A stretch of 64,000 bases of DNA from Thereva unica (lineage: Eukaryota; Arthropoda; Insecta; Diptera; Therevidae): contig OX465283.1 in assembly GCA_949987705.1 (NCBI GenBank), positions 96,335,813-96,399,812 on the forward strand. Reading direction: 5' to 3'. A program made the translations under genes and the position numbers. Below the pieces are notes generated by a model. That model had not been told where the DNA came from. It worked only from the letters and a program-made list of their open reading frames with translations, and ran no database searches. Shown piece by piece: positions 63,801 through 64,000 of the stretch; the stretch's first letter is position 1; every line of letters starts with the position of its first letter.

Positions 63801-64000
63801 CGGTTATCGCCTTCTTCGGTAATCAGGGAAGAGATAATGTTCTTAGTATGTTTCCGTTTCTCTCTAGCTCTTAGGCGAATGCGGGGGACCTTGCTGGGTG
63901 TTGCTACTTCGACCGTGTCCTTAAAAATCCTTTTACGCACCTGGTGATAATTGACCCATCTTCTTATAAAGGAGGTCTTGGCCTGGGGAGACGGGAAAGC
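60803..64000 (-). CDS. Ty3/gypsy element E Pol (Osvaldo/Ulysses-like), partial
   Basis: Minus-strand frame open from the window edge to a stop at 60803, more than 1060 codons without a break. Order: protease LLDSGASFSCL; RT with LVRKPGKVRLCLDSRKVN, FISAIDLKDAFWQIPL and the YLDD box; RNase H with FIQCDASKTGVG and ITDHASLRWLM; integrase zinc domain (HGGIAKTL...CATCKATK); core Asp in YVDYMGPY, Asp in FSDNGKHF and Glu in PNASERVNRSVL; a C-terminal domain ending RSLGIYHAKDIKA. All catalytic residues are present. Gag must lie beyond 64000. Lineage is by overall resemblance and less certain. Confidence 0.85.
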   Translation of the reverse strand, partial: AFPSPQAKTSFIRRWVNYHQVRKRIFKDTVEVATPSKVPRIRLRAREKRKHTKNIISSLITEEGDNRPFAKVYLLGEPIVGLLDSGASFSCLGRGAESLLKEHPEVQLYRLNTTVQVADGTPKDILGYVTVPVSYGHRTHTLTLFIVPSLAQRLYLGVDFWRAFRLAPHIIGELQLPLSQDPNSHHLTEAQQTILDQARARFPSFDASGLGRTHLEQHVIDTGEAVPIKQRHYPVSPAIQTLMYEEVDRMLSLGVIEESNSPWNSPVVLVRKPGKVRLCLDSRKVNAVTVKDAYPLPHIDGLLGRLQDTRFISAIDLKDAFWQIPLEEKSREKTAFTVPGRPLYQFKVMPFGLCNAPQRMCRLMDKVIPGSLRERVFVYLDDLLVVSPSFEIHVQTLEQVANCLRYAGLTVNLNKSRFCVREVKYLGFIIGDGTLKTDPDKVSAIREFPVPKSAKQVRRFLGMTGWYRRFIGNYASIASPITDCLKNGKFAWTDEAQEAFEELKKSMMSAPLLVTPDFTSPFFIQCDASKTGVGSVLFQRRGDEEHPIAYFSKKLNTAQRNYSITELECYAAVLSVKKFRAYVEGHPFTIITDHASLRWLMNQNDLNGRLARWSLKLQGFQFTIEHRKGCQNVVPDALSRIDCVDDLFYCSDVDLSSPAFKSEDYVQLVEQVTTKTDQLPDLRTSEGYVFHRTAPRTGDPEMDDLCWKLWLPVELTAQAIESAHAPPQAAHGGIAKTLARLREKYYWPGMSSQVRSFISSCATCKATKAPNTILRPPMGEAMEVQRPFQFLYVDYMGPYPRTKKGYTAIFVVLDAFTKFTFLHPVNAETSSAAVSFLEQRIFHAFGVPETIFSDNGKHFTYKEFEKLLTDYGIQHLRTAVYAPHPNASERVNRSVLSAIRSYLGTDHRDWDKHLSAIECAFRSARHESIGTSPYQALFGYPMVLHGSAYPLLKTLGALREGGIAVLPAVDRGQALREQVEHQLAAAHARHKKNYNLRCKAVCFSPGQIVYYRTFPVSKKAERFCAKLADKFTKARVKRPIGTSRYELEDLTGRSLGIYHAKDIKA

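Overview
This window is repeat-dense insect genomic DNA, probably from a fly. I see no host gene I can support. Recognisable coding sequence belongs to transposable elements: an errantivirus env-pol fragment, BEL/Pao, Ty1/copia and four Ty3/gypsy lineages, RTE-like non-LTR elements, and pogo, Transib, Mutator/Foldback, Helitron and PIF/Harbinger DNA elements. The fly assignment is an inference from this mix and from the AT-rich, (TA)n-rich background.

Layout. 1-660: the 3' end of a pogo/Tigger element. 661-5066: non-coding DNA with several short inverted-repeat elements. 5067-38220: a deep nest. The outermost layer is an old BEL/Pao element (called C). Its 5' LTR is split by gypsy element A (5161-18385, target duplication ATAC). 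The 5' LTR of A is split by DNA element X1 (5250-9659, duplication TGATTTA), and its 3' LTR by gypsy element B (13003-17974). The BEL pol region is split by a PIF-type MITE (22680-23097, duplication TAA) and by a second copy of the X family, X2 (24077-37917). X2 was itself hit by an intact copia (27416-31963, duplication TCCAA), a Transib (32377-34107, duplication CGTCG) carrying a LINE fragment, and a Helitron (34241-37760, inserted between A and T) carrying an RTE-like LINE. After removal of the insertions, the interrupted sequences rejoin in frame or as expected, which supports the boundaries.

38221-48808: two inverted arrays of a 15-16 bp repeat, about 10 kb apart, enclose a broken FLYWCH/Mutator-type transposase. 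This organisation recalls Foldback-NOF elements. Inside lies gypsy element D (40685-47078), with 245-bp LTRs, a CHCC-type Gag, a tRNA-Trp-like primer site and an unbroken pol. 48809-51430 is AT-rich and unassigned. 52044-54582 (minus) is the integrase end and env gene of an errantivirus, running into its 3' LTR. 55126-56115 holds two tandem-repeat arrays. 56116-60802 is largely unassigned. 60803-64000 (minus) is the long pol of another gypsy-type element (E), open at the window edge.

Shared themes: elements B and D, from different gypsy lineages, both end gag with the slippery heptamer A AAA AAC directly before a UAG stop, and pol lies in the -1 frame. LTR identity dates the insertions: B and copia have identical LTR pairs, D differs at one noticed base, A differs at many places, and BEL is riddled with stops. 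The LTR of A carries a textbook heat-shock element upstream of a TATA box and initiator.
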